From a virus, in IMG/VR virus record IMGVR_UViG_3300045921_000950, positions 30,584-94,583 of that record: a stretch of 64,000 nucleotides of DNA. The stretch is one strand, 5' to 3'. Below the pieces are notes generated by a model, which did not search any database, was not told the DNA's origin, and saw only the letters and a list, made by a program, of their open reading frames with translations. This document shows positions 42,330 to 49,002 of this stretch, piece by piece. The position numbers and the translations under genes were made by a program. Position 1 is the first letter of the stretch. Every line of letters begins with the position of its first letter.

Positions 42330-42791
42330 CTACCGTTTCGGTAGCTGCGGTGGTGGGGGAGACGCAGGAGTTTTGGGCTCCAGTTGCCGTAGACCCTTTG
42401 CCCCACTCAGCAGTGCTCCACGAAGAGACTGTCGCATCAGGAACTCAGTGCGATCCTGGGGCGTGAGACCTTCCAGATGCCTGGTCTGCAGTCGAGAACT
42501 CGCCTTGCTGGACCGCTTCGCCGCCCCGGTGATTCTGGAGTCGCGTAGGCGAACGATGTCGATCGTGTTCCTTGGATCCGAGAAGCGCACCCCGCTCCCA
42601 GGGAGGGGGAAGTACTCCCGGTTGCGTTTGCGCATCGCTCGCCGGAAGAGTTCGCGTCCCCGGGCGTTCATCTGCACACCGCTGAGTTGCTCGATCTCGA
42701 CCCAGGACACAGTGGTCCCGTCTCCTGTCTGATCGATAAAGCTCAGGAGCGCCTCGGTGTCTGCCTTACGTTCTTGGTTCGGTTCGAACAT
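42330..42791 (-). CDS. Unknown protein behind the pentamer-array leader
   Basis: 153 residues; ATG with GAGG 7 bases upstream. TEALLSFIDQTGDGTTVSWVEIEQLSGVQMNARGRELFRRAMRKRNRE looks like a winged-helix-type domain of a family common in phages. The C-terminal third is basic then Pro-rich. Its 430-base leader holds the GGCNN arrays and tRNA-like element, so its translation or transcription may be controlled by them. Confidence 0.7.
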   Translation of the reverse strand: MFEPNQERKADTEALLSFIDQTGDGTTVSWVEIEQLSGVQMNARGRELFRRAMRKRNREYFPLPGSGVRFSDPRNTIDIVRLRDSRITGAAKRSSKASSRLQTRHLEGLTPQDRTEFLMRQSLRGALLSGAKGLRQLEPKTPASPPPPQLPKR

Positions 42792-42822
42792 CTGAGCCTC
42801 GCTTTGCTGTCGAAAGAGGAAA

Positions 42823-42879
42823 CCTTGCCTTGTGTTGCCAAGCCCCGCCGTGACAAGCCGGGCAATGCCGTGCCGCGCT
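42823..42879 (-). repeat. GGCNN pentamer array 1
   Basis: On the minus strand about 11 contiguous 5-base units of the form GGCNN, ending in the shared tail GGCAA CACAA GGCAA GG. It lies directly before the ribosome site of the gene starting at 42791. Confidence 0.8.
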
Positions 42880-42884
42880 TGGGT

Positions 42885-42915
42885 GCCCCTCCGGGTTTTC
42901 ACACCTCGAAGGGGC
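42885..42915 (-). promoter_or_regulatory. Spacer hairpin 2 of the pentamer region
   Basis: GCCCC/GGGGC stem extended by further pairs, loop TGTGAAAA. It separates arrays 1 and 2 and closely resembles spacer hairpin 1. Confidence 0.65.
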
Positions 42916-42921
42916 GAGCTT

Positions 42922-42978
42922 CCTTGCCTTGTCTTGCCGTGCTCTGCCAAGCCACGCCGATACCTGCCTAGTCACGCC
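42922..42978 (-). repeat. GGCNN pentamer array 2
   Basis: About 11 units, some degenerate (GACTA, GTATC, AGCAC), ending in GGCAA GACAA GGCAA GG. It lies just 3' of the tRNA-like element on the transcript. Confidence 0.75.
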
Positions 42979-42987
42979 GAGTCGGAG

Positions 42988-43036
42988 TCGATGGGGCGGG
43001 AGTCGAACCCGCCTACACCGGTCCATCGAAAGAACC
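42988..43036 (-). other. tRNA-Arg(UCG)-like 3' half
   Basis: On the minus strand: anticodon arm GGTTC-TTTCGAT-GGACC (anticodon TCG, U33 and A37 present), 7-base variable region, T-arm GCGGG-TTCGACT-CCCGC with all invariant T-loop bases, then CCCATCG plus discriminator A. No 5' acceptor strand or D-arm precedes it; array 3 takes that place, so no complete tRNA is made. Possible phage attachment core (tRNA 3' identity segment) or a structured RNA element. TCGATGG and CCATCGA could also pair (7 bp) to make an acceptor/T-arm minihelix. Confidence 0.65.
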
Positions 43037-43101
43037 TTGCCTTGTGTTGCCGCGCCGAGCCGCGCCGTGCCGGGCCGCGCCTCGCCCAGCCTAGCTCTGC
43101 C
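43035..43101 (-). repeat. GGCNN pentamer array 3
   Basis: The most regular array: about 13 units (GGCGC, GGCCC, GGCAC, GGCTC and similar) ending in GGCAA CACAA GGCAA GG, which runs into the tRNA-like anticodon arm. Confidence 0.85.
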
Positions 43102-43110
43102 TCATTCAGT

Positions 43111-43140
43111 GCCCCACCGAGCTTTCACACTCGTCGGGGC
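43111..43140 (-). promoter_or_regulatory. Spacer hairpin 1 of the pentamer region
   Basis: GCCCCGACGAG pairs with CTCGGTGGGGC (one mismatch, one wobble), loop TGTGAAAG. It separates arrays 3 and 4. Loop and stem base are shared with spacer hairpin 2. Confidence 0.7.
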
Positions 43141-43143
43141 GTT

Positions 43144-43205
43144 CCTTGCCTTGTGTTGCCGCGCCATGCCGCGCCGCGCCGCGTCCTGCCTAGCCCTGAC
43201 CTGAC
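43144..43205 (-). repeat. GGCNN pentamer array 4
   Basis: About 12 units, ending in GGCAA CACAA GGCAA GG. First array on the transcript, starting about 20 bases after the stop of the upstream gene. Confidence 0.8.
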
Positions 43206-43224
43206 ATGTCGGGCCTATGAAATC

Positions 43225-43803
43225 CTAGCTCTCCAGCCATTCCAGTTTTGCAACAGTGAACCGGCCGTAGAAGCCGCAACTCTCGGGGCGAAACCTTCCG
43301 ATCCCGACGAGCTTCCCAGCGTATTCCAAGACTTCTTGGAACACCTTCACATCGATGAGCGGGTCGAGGATGTAGAAGTCCACGGTGCCGCCCCATGCGT
43401 CGATGCGGGGGAAGAGCTTCGTCACCCGCTTCCCGCTTCCACGAACCCCGTCGGACGGGACGAACAGTTCGTCTGCGGGCACGTCTTCAGCTCGGACATC
43501 GAGCACAAGGGGATCTATCACCATGACGCCCGCCTCGAAGCTCTTGGTGTAGGTCTTCTGCCCCTTTCCAGGAACTCGCAGCCCCAGCCGCTTCGCGGCT
43601 TGCTTGACGGCGTTCGCGAACACCATCGGCGGGATGAAGACCAGGCCGTCTTTGGTGACATGCATGCGATGTCGCCACGTTCTGCGTTCGTACGCGTCGT
43701 GGAGTTCACGCTCCTTGGGGGGAACCTCCTCCTTCGAGTAGTGCCTACTTTGCGAGTATGCCCCGTCACTGACGAGTGATGCGCGCGCGATGATCTGCTT
43801 CAT
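43225..43803 (-). CDS. Conserved unknown phage protein with RAMP-like features
   Basis: 192 residues; ATG after AAAGGAAG. Conserved-looking blocks: ERRTWRHRMHVTKDGLVFIPPMVFANAVKQAAK, RVPGKGQKTYTKSFEAGVMVIDPL, and a Gly-rich end GKLVGIGRFRPESCGFYGRFTV. I know this as an uncharacterised phage family. The IPP, N and GxGRFRP...GxYGRF pattern recalls the glycine-rich loops of Cas5/Cas7-type RAMP folds, but that link is my inference. Confidence 0.75.
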   Translation of the reverse strand: MKQIIARASLVSDGAYSQSRHYSKEEVPPKERELHDAYERRTWRHRMHVTKDGLVFIPPMVFANAVKQAAKRLGLRVPGKGQKTYTKSFEAGVMVIDPLVLDVRAEDVPADELFVPSDGVRGSGKRVTKLFPRIDAWGGTVDFYILDPLIDVKVFQEVLEYAGKLVGIGRFRPESCGFYGRFTVAKLEWLES

Positions 43804-43860
43804 GGGGACTTCCTTTGCTCTTGCCTCGTTGTTACCTTGGTCACTCGAGAACGAACCCAC

Positions 43861-43889
43861 GGCCCCCGAGCAATGGTGCTTCGGGGGCC
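43861..43889. terminator. Perfect 9-bp hairpin in the gap before the RAMP-like gene
   Basis: GGCCCCCGA (43861-43869) pairs with TCGGGGGCC (43881-43889), loop 11. Some T residues follow on the plus strand, few on the minus strand. It may act as an attenuator within the leftward transcript. The rest of the 43804-43966 gap shows only a possible 20-codon frame. Confidence 0.5.
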
Positions 43890-43966
43890 ACTTTCGTTTC
43901 AGACCGCTGTTGGCTCCTCGGGTTCCGTGAGGCCCACGTCGGCGGGGATCGGATCGCTCACCCGCT

Positions 43967-44290
43967 TCACGCCTTGCCCCCAGGCGCGTTGACGCCGCCG
44001 CCCTTGCCCATGTTGGCGAGACTCAACTCGGCGAGCTTCCGCCCCAACTCGTCCGCAGTGGACCCGCTCTGCTTCACGACCTGGGAGAGCCCCACGAGCC
44101 CCTCGATGGCCTTCTGCCGCGCCTCGGGGAGCTCGAGCGCGAACCGCTTGGCGACGTACAGGGTGAGCTCGGCACCAAACTCGCCCATCTCGTCCACCAG
44201 GGGCCGGACCTGCTCGTAGGGGAAGCCGTAGTGGACGGCGAGGCGGCTCGCGATGGCCCAGGCTCGGATGCGGGAGAGGAGCTTCTTCAT
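43967..44290 (-). CDS. Small unknown protein
   Basis: 107 residues, amphipathic helical (AIASRLAVHYGFPYEQVRPLVDEMGEFGAELTLYVAKRFALELPEARQKAIEGL), Gly/Lys-rich tail. ATGA overlap with the preceding gene. No family recognised. Confidence 0.7.
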   Translation of the reverse strand: MKKLLSRIRAWAIASRLAVHYGFPYEQVRPLVDEMGEFGAELTLYVAKRFALELPEARQKAIEGLVGLSQVVKQSGSTADELGRKLAELSLANMGKGGGVNAPGGKA

Positions 44291-44505
44291 CCGGACCTCC
44301 GCTCGGGCTTGAATGTCAGCGGCCCGGTGGGCAACGACGGCAGCGTGCCATTCCGGATGCAGCGCTCGGTGAAGTCGCGGATCTGCATCGACTGTTCGAG
44401 GTCCACCGCGGCTCGTTGAACCTTCAGCTCGGCTTCCCGGAGTTCGGCGCGCGCCTTCTCTAGGGTGAGCTGCTTGAACTCGCGTTCGACGGACGAGTCG
44501 TTCAC
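44287..44505 (-). CDS. Small coiled-coil protein
   Basis: 72 residues from GTG overlapping the preceding stop (GTGA). Residues 5-50 form a strongly charged helix (LEKARAELREAELKVQRAAVDLEQ); a Pro-rich basic tail follows. Unknown function. Confidence 0.65.
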   Translation of the reverse strand: MNDSSVEREFKQLTLEKARAELREAELKVQRAAVDLEQSMQIRDFTERCIRNGTLPSLPTGPLTFKPERRSG

Positions 44506-45014
44506 CTCGGCATCCTCCTCACCCGGTCGATGTACTCCTCTTCGGACTCGCCCCGCTCACGCAGCGGAAGCAGTTGCGTCGCCACCTTGAGCAAGAGTTG
44601 CTCACCCGTGAACTCAATGGTCGGTCTCGGGATGAGGCCGGCGCGGACAAGGGCTTCCCGTGTGACGCCGGCGCGTTCGGCCCAGGCCCGAAGGGCACGG
44701 TCCTGTAGTTCGGTGCAGGCGCGACTCACCTCGTACCCGAAGTCCGACGCTGAGCCCGCGGGCACCCCAAGGCGGGTGACAAGCGAACCCGGTTCGGTGG
44801 CCTCGCCGAGAAGCTCTGGTGGCTTCTGCGCTTGCTCCCACATGCGCCTCGCCTCCACCGTGAGTCGCTCGATGTCCTCCGTGGTAAGTTCGAATTTTTC
44901 GCCAGGGCGCCAAACCGTGAGTAGGTATGAGGTGCCCAGGAGTACCGCAACGCCGATCTCTCCACGGTCCAGAGTGAGGTCGATGGTTGCTTCGATTTTG
45001 TGTGTGGTGCTCAT
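44502..45014 (-). CDS. Unknown protein of the early region
   Basis: 170 residues; ATG overlaps the preceding stop (ATGA), so a longer frame was rejected. N-terminal beta strands (IEATIDLTLDRGEIGVAVLLGTSYLLTVWRPG) and a helical C-terminus ending RGESEEEYIDRVRRMPR. No family recognised. Confidence 0.7.
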   Translation of the reverse strand: MSTTHKIEATIDLTLDRGEIGVAVLLGTSYLLTVWRPGEKFELTTEDIERLTVEARRMWEQAQKPPELLGEATEPGSLVTRLGVPAGSASDFGYEVSRACTELQDRALRAWAERAGVTREALVRAGLIPRPTIEFTGEQLLLKVATQLLPLRERGESEEEYIDRVRRMPR

Positions 45015-45451
45015 GAACGTCTCGTTGTCTTGGAGAGGGCTTCCAGGCACGCCTCGGCGACCATCGACTCAAACGTGGTCCGGTCGCCGATTCTGCGGAG
45101 GTGCATTCGGGAGCGGTGGCGCAAGCGGGATAGCCGGCGCTTCTTCACGCGGCGGGAGCGGTGCTCGCACTGGAGCAGAAGCGCCATCGCCGCGATCTGC
45201 GCCATCGCGCTCCGGGTCGTCTTGAGGCCCGCTTTCAACATCTGGAGGGCCGCTTGGAGCGACTGGGCCTCGTCATCCGTTGGCTGGAACTGCACCTCAC
45301 CCACGACCAGAGGTTCGTCCCTCAAGTCGCCCGCAACCGGGGGCTCTGCGGGCGCGCCAGCCGCCCGCAGCTCGACCGTCCCGATGCCCTTGGCCACCTC
45401 ACGCCCGCCGATCCGGATGCTCAGGTCGCGCGCTGCGTGTACCTCAGCCAC
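45011..45451 (-). CDS. Unknown protein of the early region
   Basis: 146 residues; GTG with GAGG 6 bases upstream, overlapping the sigma-like stop by 8 bases. First half beta-like (ARDLSIRIGGREVAKGIGTVELRAAGAP), second half helical and very basic (CEHRSRRVKKRRLSRLRHRSRMHLRRIG), suggesting nucleic-acid contact. No family recognised. Confidence 0.65.
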   Translation of the reverse strand: MAEVHAARDLSIRIGGREVAKGIGTVELRAAGAPAEPPVAGDLRDEPLVVGEVQFQPTDDEAQSLQAALQMLKAGLKTTRSAMAQIAAMALLLQCEHRSRRVKKRRLSRLRHRSRMHLRRIGDRTTFESMVAEACLEALSKTTRRS

Positions 45452-45902
45452 AGTCGACCTCCTCGTCTGCAACCCCCAAGTCGAACTCCGCCGGGAGCGC
45501 CGGCCCGTCTCCCGCCATCTCCTCGAACACACCACCCAGGGGCTCGCCGTGGAGCGTGTTCAGCCGCTGCAGCGCTCGCCCCTCGAGCTGGCGGATCCTC
45601 TCCCGGGTCACTCCGAACAGTTCGCCCACCTCCAAGAGGGAGCGAGGGCCACGGTCCGCAACGTCGAGCGAACAGGTCTCCTTCAGTTCGTGGAGCTCCT
45701 TATCGGGGAAGGCGTACGCGATGCCGCCGGTGGCGGTCACCTCAATGAACAGGTGATGTCTGCAGCTCATGAACGGGCACGGTCGCACCCCGCCCACACA
45801 CTCGCCCCGCGTCTTCGGACGTCGATGCTGCTCGATCGGTCCCTCGAGCAGGACCAGCCGGCGCATGTCCCGGGCGGATTCGGTGCGCGCCCCCTTCTTC
45901 AC
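45444..45902 (-). CDS. Sigma-70 region-4-like transcription regulator
   Basis: 152 residues; GTGA overlap with the RuvC-like gene. An N-terminal RRPKTRGECVGGVRPCPFMSCRHHLFIEV block with Cys residues is followed by ETCSLDVADRGPRSLLEVGELFGVTRERIRQLEGRALQRLNTL, which is the HTH of sigma region 4 (-35 recognition). Regions 2 and 3 are missing, so it is not a full sigma factor. I recall similar stand-alone proteins in myxobacteria. It may redirect host RNA polymerase to phage middle or late promoters. Confidence 0.8.
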   Translation of the reverse strand: MKKGARTESARDMRRLVLLEGPIEQHRRPKTRGECVGGVRPCPFMSCRHHLFIEVTATGGIAYAFPDKELHELKETCSLDVADRGPRSLLEVGELFGVTRERIRQLEGRALQRLNTLHGEPLGGVFEEMAGDGPALPAEFDLGVADEEVDCG

Positions 45903-46456
45903 CGCTTCGCCCTCCGCTTCGCCTGAGCCTTGGCCGACTTCACCCGCGCCGCGGCGGCCACGAGCGCCGGGTGAGCTGGAACGGCGCCAGCCGCCACGCC
46001 AATGCAGACCGCGTCGCTGCGGTTCAGACCGATGCGCCCCTTCGGCCAACCCAGCACTCGGGTCATCGCTGCGGTCCGGCACTCCTCCTTCGAAGCCGTG
46101 GAGCGCCCGGTCATCGCCCTCCGCCAGGTCTGCCCCGTCACCCCGACAAAGGGGATCCTGCGGATCTTCGCGAAGAGCCGCGCCTGACCGACCGAGTCCA
46201 GGATGAGGCCCGACCCGTTGCCCCGCTTCACCTCCGGGTCCTTCGTGTGGAGCGACCAGTCCACCTCCTCGTAGGCGCACACATCCACGTGAATTCCCGA
46301 GTGGTGGATCTCGGCCAGCTCCGCCGCCAGGTCGTCCAACGAGTGCAGGACTGGCAAACGAAGAATGCTCCAGCGCTGACCTTCCTTTGCCTGGAGCGCA
46401 AGGGCTGGGCTGGAGAAACCGGGGTCGAGCGAGAGAACCACGAACATGCCGCTCAC
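45899..46456 (-). CDS. RuvC-like nuclease (RNase H fold)
   Basis: 185 residues (182 if the second ATG is used). VVLSLDPGFSSPALAL carries the first catalytic Asp, VCAYEEVDW the Glu, and LNRSDAVCIGVAA the C-terminal Asp, the RuvC order. A basic tail (RVKSAKAQAKRRAKR) should bind DNA. Expected to resolve branched DNA made in replication and recombination, before packaging. Confidence 0.8.
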   Translation of the reverse strand: MSGMFVVLSLDPGFSSPALALQAKEGQRWSILRLPVLHSLDDLAAELAEIHHSGIHVDVCAYEEVDWSLHTKDPEVKRGNGSGLILDSVGQARLFAKIRRIPFVGVTGQTWRRAMTGRSTASKEECRTAAMTRVLGWPKGRIGLNRSDAVCIGVAAGAVPAHPALVAAAARVKSAKAQAKRRAKR

Positions 46457-47319
46457 TTCACCTGCAGCATCGGGATCGGCCCCGACCCGGTGTAGTGCGG
46501 AAGCTGGCCGTTCCAGCGCTCGGCGATGCGGAGCTGGATCAGGTTGGGGTTCGCCTCGAGCGCCTTCGATTCGCGGGCGATTGCCTCGGCTCGCGCCTTC
46601 GACTCGACCTCCGTCTTGAAGGCGATCGACTCGGCCGACAGCCGGCGCTCGGCGGCTTCCGCCTCCGCTTGGGTCACCCGCTTCTTCTTCTCGTTCTCCG
46701 CCTTCAAAGCCTCTTGCTCGGCCTTCACCTTCTGCTCGATGGCGTGGTTGAACTCTGGGGAGAACTCGAAGTCGGTCACCGCCACGTTGGCTAGGCGAAC
46801 GGCGCCCTGGATGTCCTTGTCACGCAAGGTCTTGTCGACGAATTCGGCAATTGCTCGCTCGATTCCACCCTTCACTTCGGCGCGGTGCGTGATGAGCCGC
46901 TCCGCGTTGTAGAGACTCGTGACGGACTTCACACTTTCCTGGATTGCTGGCTTCAGGAGCGCAGCCTCGGCCGCTTCCGAGAAGCCAAACCGCTGCGCCA
47001 TCCGCGGCGCGAACCCAGGCTGGATGCTGTACTGAACCGTCACCGCGGTTTCGACGACCTGCAGGTCCTTCGACGCCGCTTTCGCGTCCTGGCTGATCGC
47101 GCGCATCTTCACGTCGACCTTGTCGACGCTCGCCCATGGGCGGAGGAAGTGCATGCCCTCGGGGAGGGTGTACGGCTGCACGGCACCGAAGTGCTTCACG
47201 ACTCCGACGTGTCCGGAGTCGATGGTTGAGCAGCTTGTTACGAGGCAAACGAGGCTCACCAGCGCGAGTAGCGCGGCGAGGATGATGCCGGAGGGAACGT
47301 CGTCGTCGTGTCGTGACAT
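46453..47319 (-). CDS. SPFH/prohibitin (band 7) lipoprotein
   Basis: 288 residues. A hydrophobic leader ends in the lipobox-like LVTSC (Cys30). Then the SPFH domain (GHVGVVKHFGAVQPYTLPEGMHFLRPW, AVTVQYSIQPG) and a long charged helix (QEALKAENEKKKRVTQAEAEAAERR) typical of prohibitins. These form ring or cage assemblies at the inner membrane; in bacteria they modulate FtsH proteolysis. A phage copy might shield phage proteins or membrane integrity. Preceded by a TGCCATATGGCA palindrome 32 bases from the ATG. Confidence 0.88.
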   Translation of the reverse strand: MSRHDDDVPSGIILAALLALVSLVCLVTSCSTIDSGHVGVVKHFGAVQPYTLPEGMHFLRPWASVDKVDVKMRAISQDAKAASKDLQVVETAVTVQYSIQPGFAPRMAQRFGFSEAAEAALLKPAIQESVKSVTSLYNAERLITHRAEVKGGIERAIAEFVDKTLRDKDIQGAVRLANVAVTDFEFSPEFNHAIEQKVKAEQEALKAENEKKKRVTQAEAEAAERRLSAESIAFKTEVESKARAEAIARESKALEANPNLIQLRIAERWNGQLPHYTGSGPIPMLQVK

Positions 47320-47350
47320 TGGTGTGCTGGTCCTTTCAAGTGCACAGAGA

Positions 47351-47362
47351 TGCCATATGGCA
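47351..47362. promoter_or_regulatory. Palindrome TGCCATATGGCA, site 1
   Basis: Perfect 12-bp palindrome, followed by GCACTA as at site 3 (18 identical bases). It lies in the only gap around the SPFH gene, 32 bases from its ATG. Candidate operator. Confidence 0.6.
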
Positions 47363-47365
47363 GCA

Positions 47366-48112
47366 CTATCCGCGAGGGAAATCGTCTTTGGGGCCGTCTC
47401 GGTCGGGGTCGCCCGGATCGAACGCTTCGATGACTGCTGCCCCCTGAATCATCCGCCGGGCCACTGCGTCGCCGTAGACGCGCCGCAGTCTCCCCACGCC
47501 CCAGTTGCTTGTGATGATTGTGGGGTTCGGCAGGTCGTAGCGGGCGGCGAGCAGCCCGGCGATCAGCTTGTGGTCCCCCTCCCAGCCGACTTCGTCGAGG
47601 AACAGGAGCTTCGCGTAGACCGCGTCGCGGTACATGTCGCACTCGCCCTTGCCGAGCGGGTGGGCCCGCACCTCGCGCTCGAGCTGCTGGGCGCGGACCC
47701 ACCGCATGCCCTGGGCCCGAACCCACGGGTCGCCGCCACCGTACCAGGCGTCACGTAGCAAGCGCCGGAACAGGATGCCTGCGGCAGTGGACTTGCCTTT
47801 GCCGGTGGACCCGAGGAGCAGGAGGTTTCCACCTCCCCAGTTCCACTTCAGCGCGGCATCGAGGAGTTCCCGCGAGGTGACCCAGGAGGCGAGTTCCGAG
47901 GCCTTGGGTGCCACCAGGAAGCGCGGGAGTCGGTCCCGGATGACGGATGACTCCGACCAGCGGGCATGGCGTTCTGAGCGCCGCAGCGCCTCGGGATCGG
48001 GCCCGGGCGGCGGGTTGGCCATGGCGTCCCGGAGCCACGCTGGGAGGGCGTCCTCGAGCGGCGCAGGTGCGTCCTCCGGGGACATGTGCTGGGGCTTCGT
48101 CCCGTCCGTCAT
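47366..48112 (-). CDS. DnaC-like helicase-loader ATPase
   Basis: 248 residues; ATG overlaps the preceding stop (ATGA). Walker A GSTGKGKST (101-109), Walker B LLFLDEVG (169-176), and a sensor region PTIITSNWGVGRLRRVYGD typical of the DnaC/IstB AAA+ family. Residues 1-90 are a partner-binding domain. It should load the host replicative helicase at the phage origin together with the initiator-like protein encoded just before it. Confidence 0.85.
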   Translation of the reverse strand: MTDGTKPQHMSPEDAPAPLEDALPAWLRDAMANPPPGPDPEALRRSERHARWSESSVIRDRLPRFLVAPKASELASWVTSRELLDAALKWNWGGGNLLLLGSTGKGKSTAAGILFRRLLRDAWYGGGDPWVRAQGMRWVRAQQLEREVRAHPLGKGECDMYRDAVYAKLLFLDEVGWEGDHKLIAGLLAARYDLPNPTIITSNWGVGRLRRVYGDAVARRMIQGAAVIEAFDPGDPDRDGPKDDFPRG

Positions 48113-49002
48113 CGCTTCGCTCCGTGCCGGGCCAGGAAGTCGTCGGTGCTCACGGTCTGGTCGGTCGCTGGGAGCGGTGAGGCGCGCGCGTGCCGAGGCG
48201 GCGGAGCCTTCCCGAGCATCTCGTCGCGCTTCTTCGGGTCGTTCCACCAAGCCGTGAGGGTCGTGATGAGCGACCGCCTCCAGGCGCCGAGTGGCCTCTC
48301 GGCCTGGCTCGCAAATCGAGCCCGAGCCCAGGGCGTTGCGCGTTCGATGGCGTGCCTAGGAATCCCCGGGCTCTGCTCCAGTTGGGCGCACTCCGGGTCT
48401 GTCAGCACTAGGTCGGGGGGGCATGGGACCTTGCCCGTCGGCGGCTCGTCTGGGACTGGAGCCGTTGACGAGGTCCCCCCTGCACCCCCCTCAGAACAAA
48501 CATCTCCAGATCCAACACCAACACCATCACCAGAGTGACGCGGTGATGGTTGCGAGATGCCCAGTGATGCGTCACCTGGCGTCACCGGAGCTTGTGACGC
48601 GTCACGAGTCGGGTCGTGCGACTGGTCGGTAGTTTCCTCTTTCGCCCGAGAGTCCCTCCACTTGCGGGTACGTTTGGCTCCGGGCGACTCTGGATCGCCT
48701 TTACGCTCGCGGAAGCGCGGATGGTTCAGGATCGTCCAGCCGCCCTCGGTTGGCGCGATGCGTCGCCCTTCGTAGTCTCCGTTTCGCGAGTCGGGGTCCG
48801 GAGAGGAGAGCACTTGGAGTGCGCGGAGGCACTCCTCCCTGGAGCAGTTCGCGCGTCGTGCGAGCCCTGAGACGGAGGCGGAGACGATTCCCCGCTTGCC
48901 GCCCATCGCCAGCATCGTGATCCACACGATTCGTGTCGCGTGGTCCTCCAGCCAGATGCTGGAGTCGAGGATCTCCTCGTACAGCTTGACGTACCCGCTC
49001 AC
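48109..49002 (-). CDS. Replication initiator-like protein (winged helix, lambda O/DnaD-like role)
   Basis: 297 residues. The N-terminal 110 residues are a winged HTH (KLYEEILDSSIWLEDHATRIVWITMLAM, SVSGLARRANCSREECLRALQVL), the pattern of phage replication proteins. A long Ser/Pro/Gly linker leads to a C-terminal domain with QAERPLGAWRRSLITTLTAWWND that may contact the helicase loader. It directly precedes the DnaC-like gene, as O precedes P in lambdoid phages. Confidence 0.78.
   Translation of the reverse strand: MSGYVKLYEEILDSSIWLEDHATRIVWITMLAMGGKRGIVSASVSGLARRANCSREECLRALQVLSSPDPDSRNGDYEGRRIAPTEGGWTILNHPRFRERKGDPESPGAKRTRKWRDSRAKEETTDQSHDPTRDASQAPVTPGDASLGISQPSPRHSGDGVGVGSGDVCSEGGAGGTSSTAPVPDEPPTGKVPCPPDLVLTDPECAQLEQSPGIPRHAIERATPWARARFASQAERPLGAWRRSLITTLTAWWNDPKKRDEMLGKAPPPRHARASPLPATDQTVSTDDFLARHGAKR

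Noticed and set aside
42988-43036. Complete tRNA gene
   Set aside because: Anticodon and T-arms are canonical, but no 5' acceptor strand or D-arm can be found upstream on the minus strand.
42823-43205. CRISPR array
   Set aside because: There is a repeat-spacer look, but repeats are 5-base units and spacers are hairpins or a tRNA-like piece of varying length; no cas genes are present.
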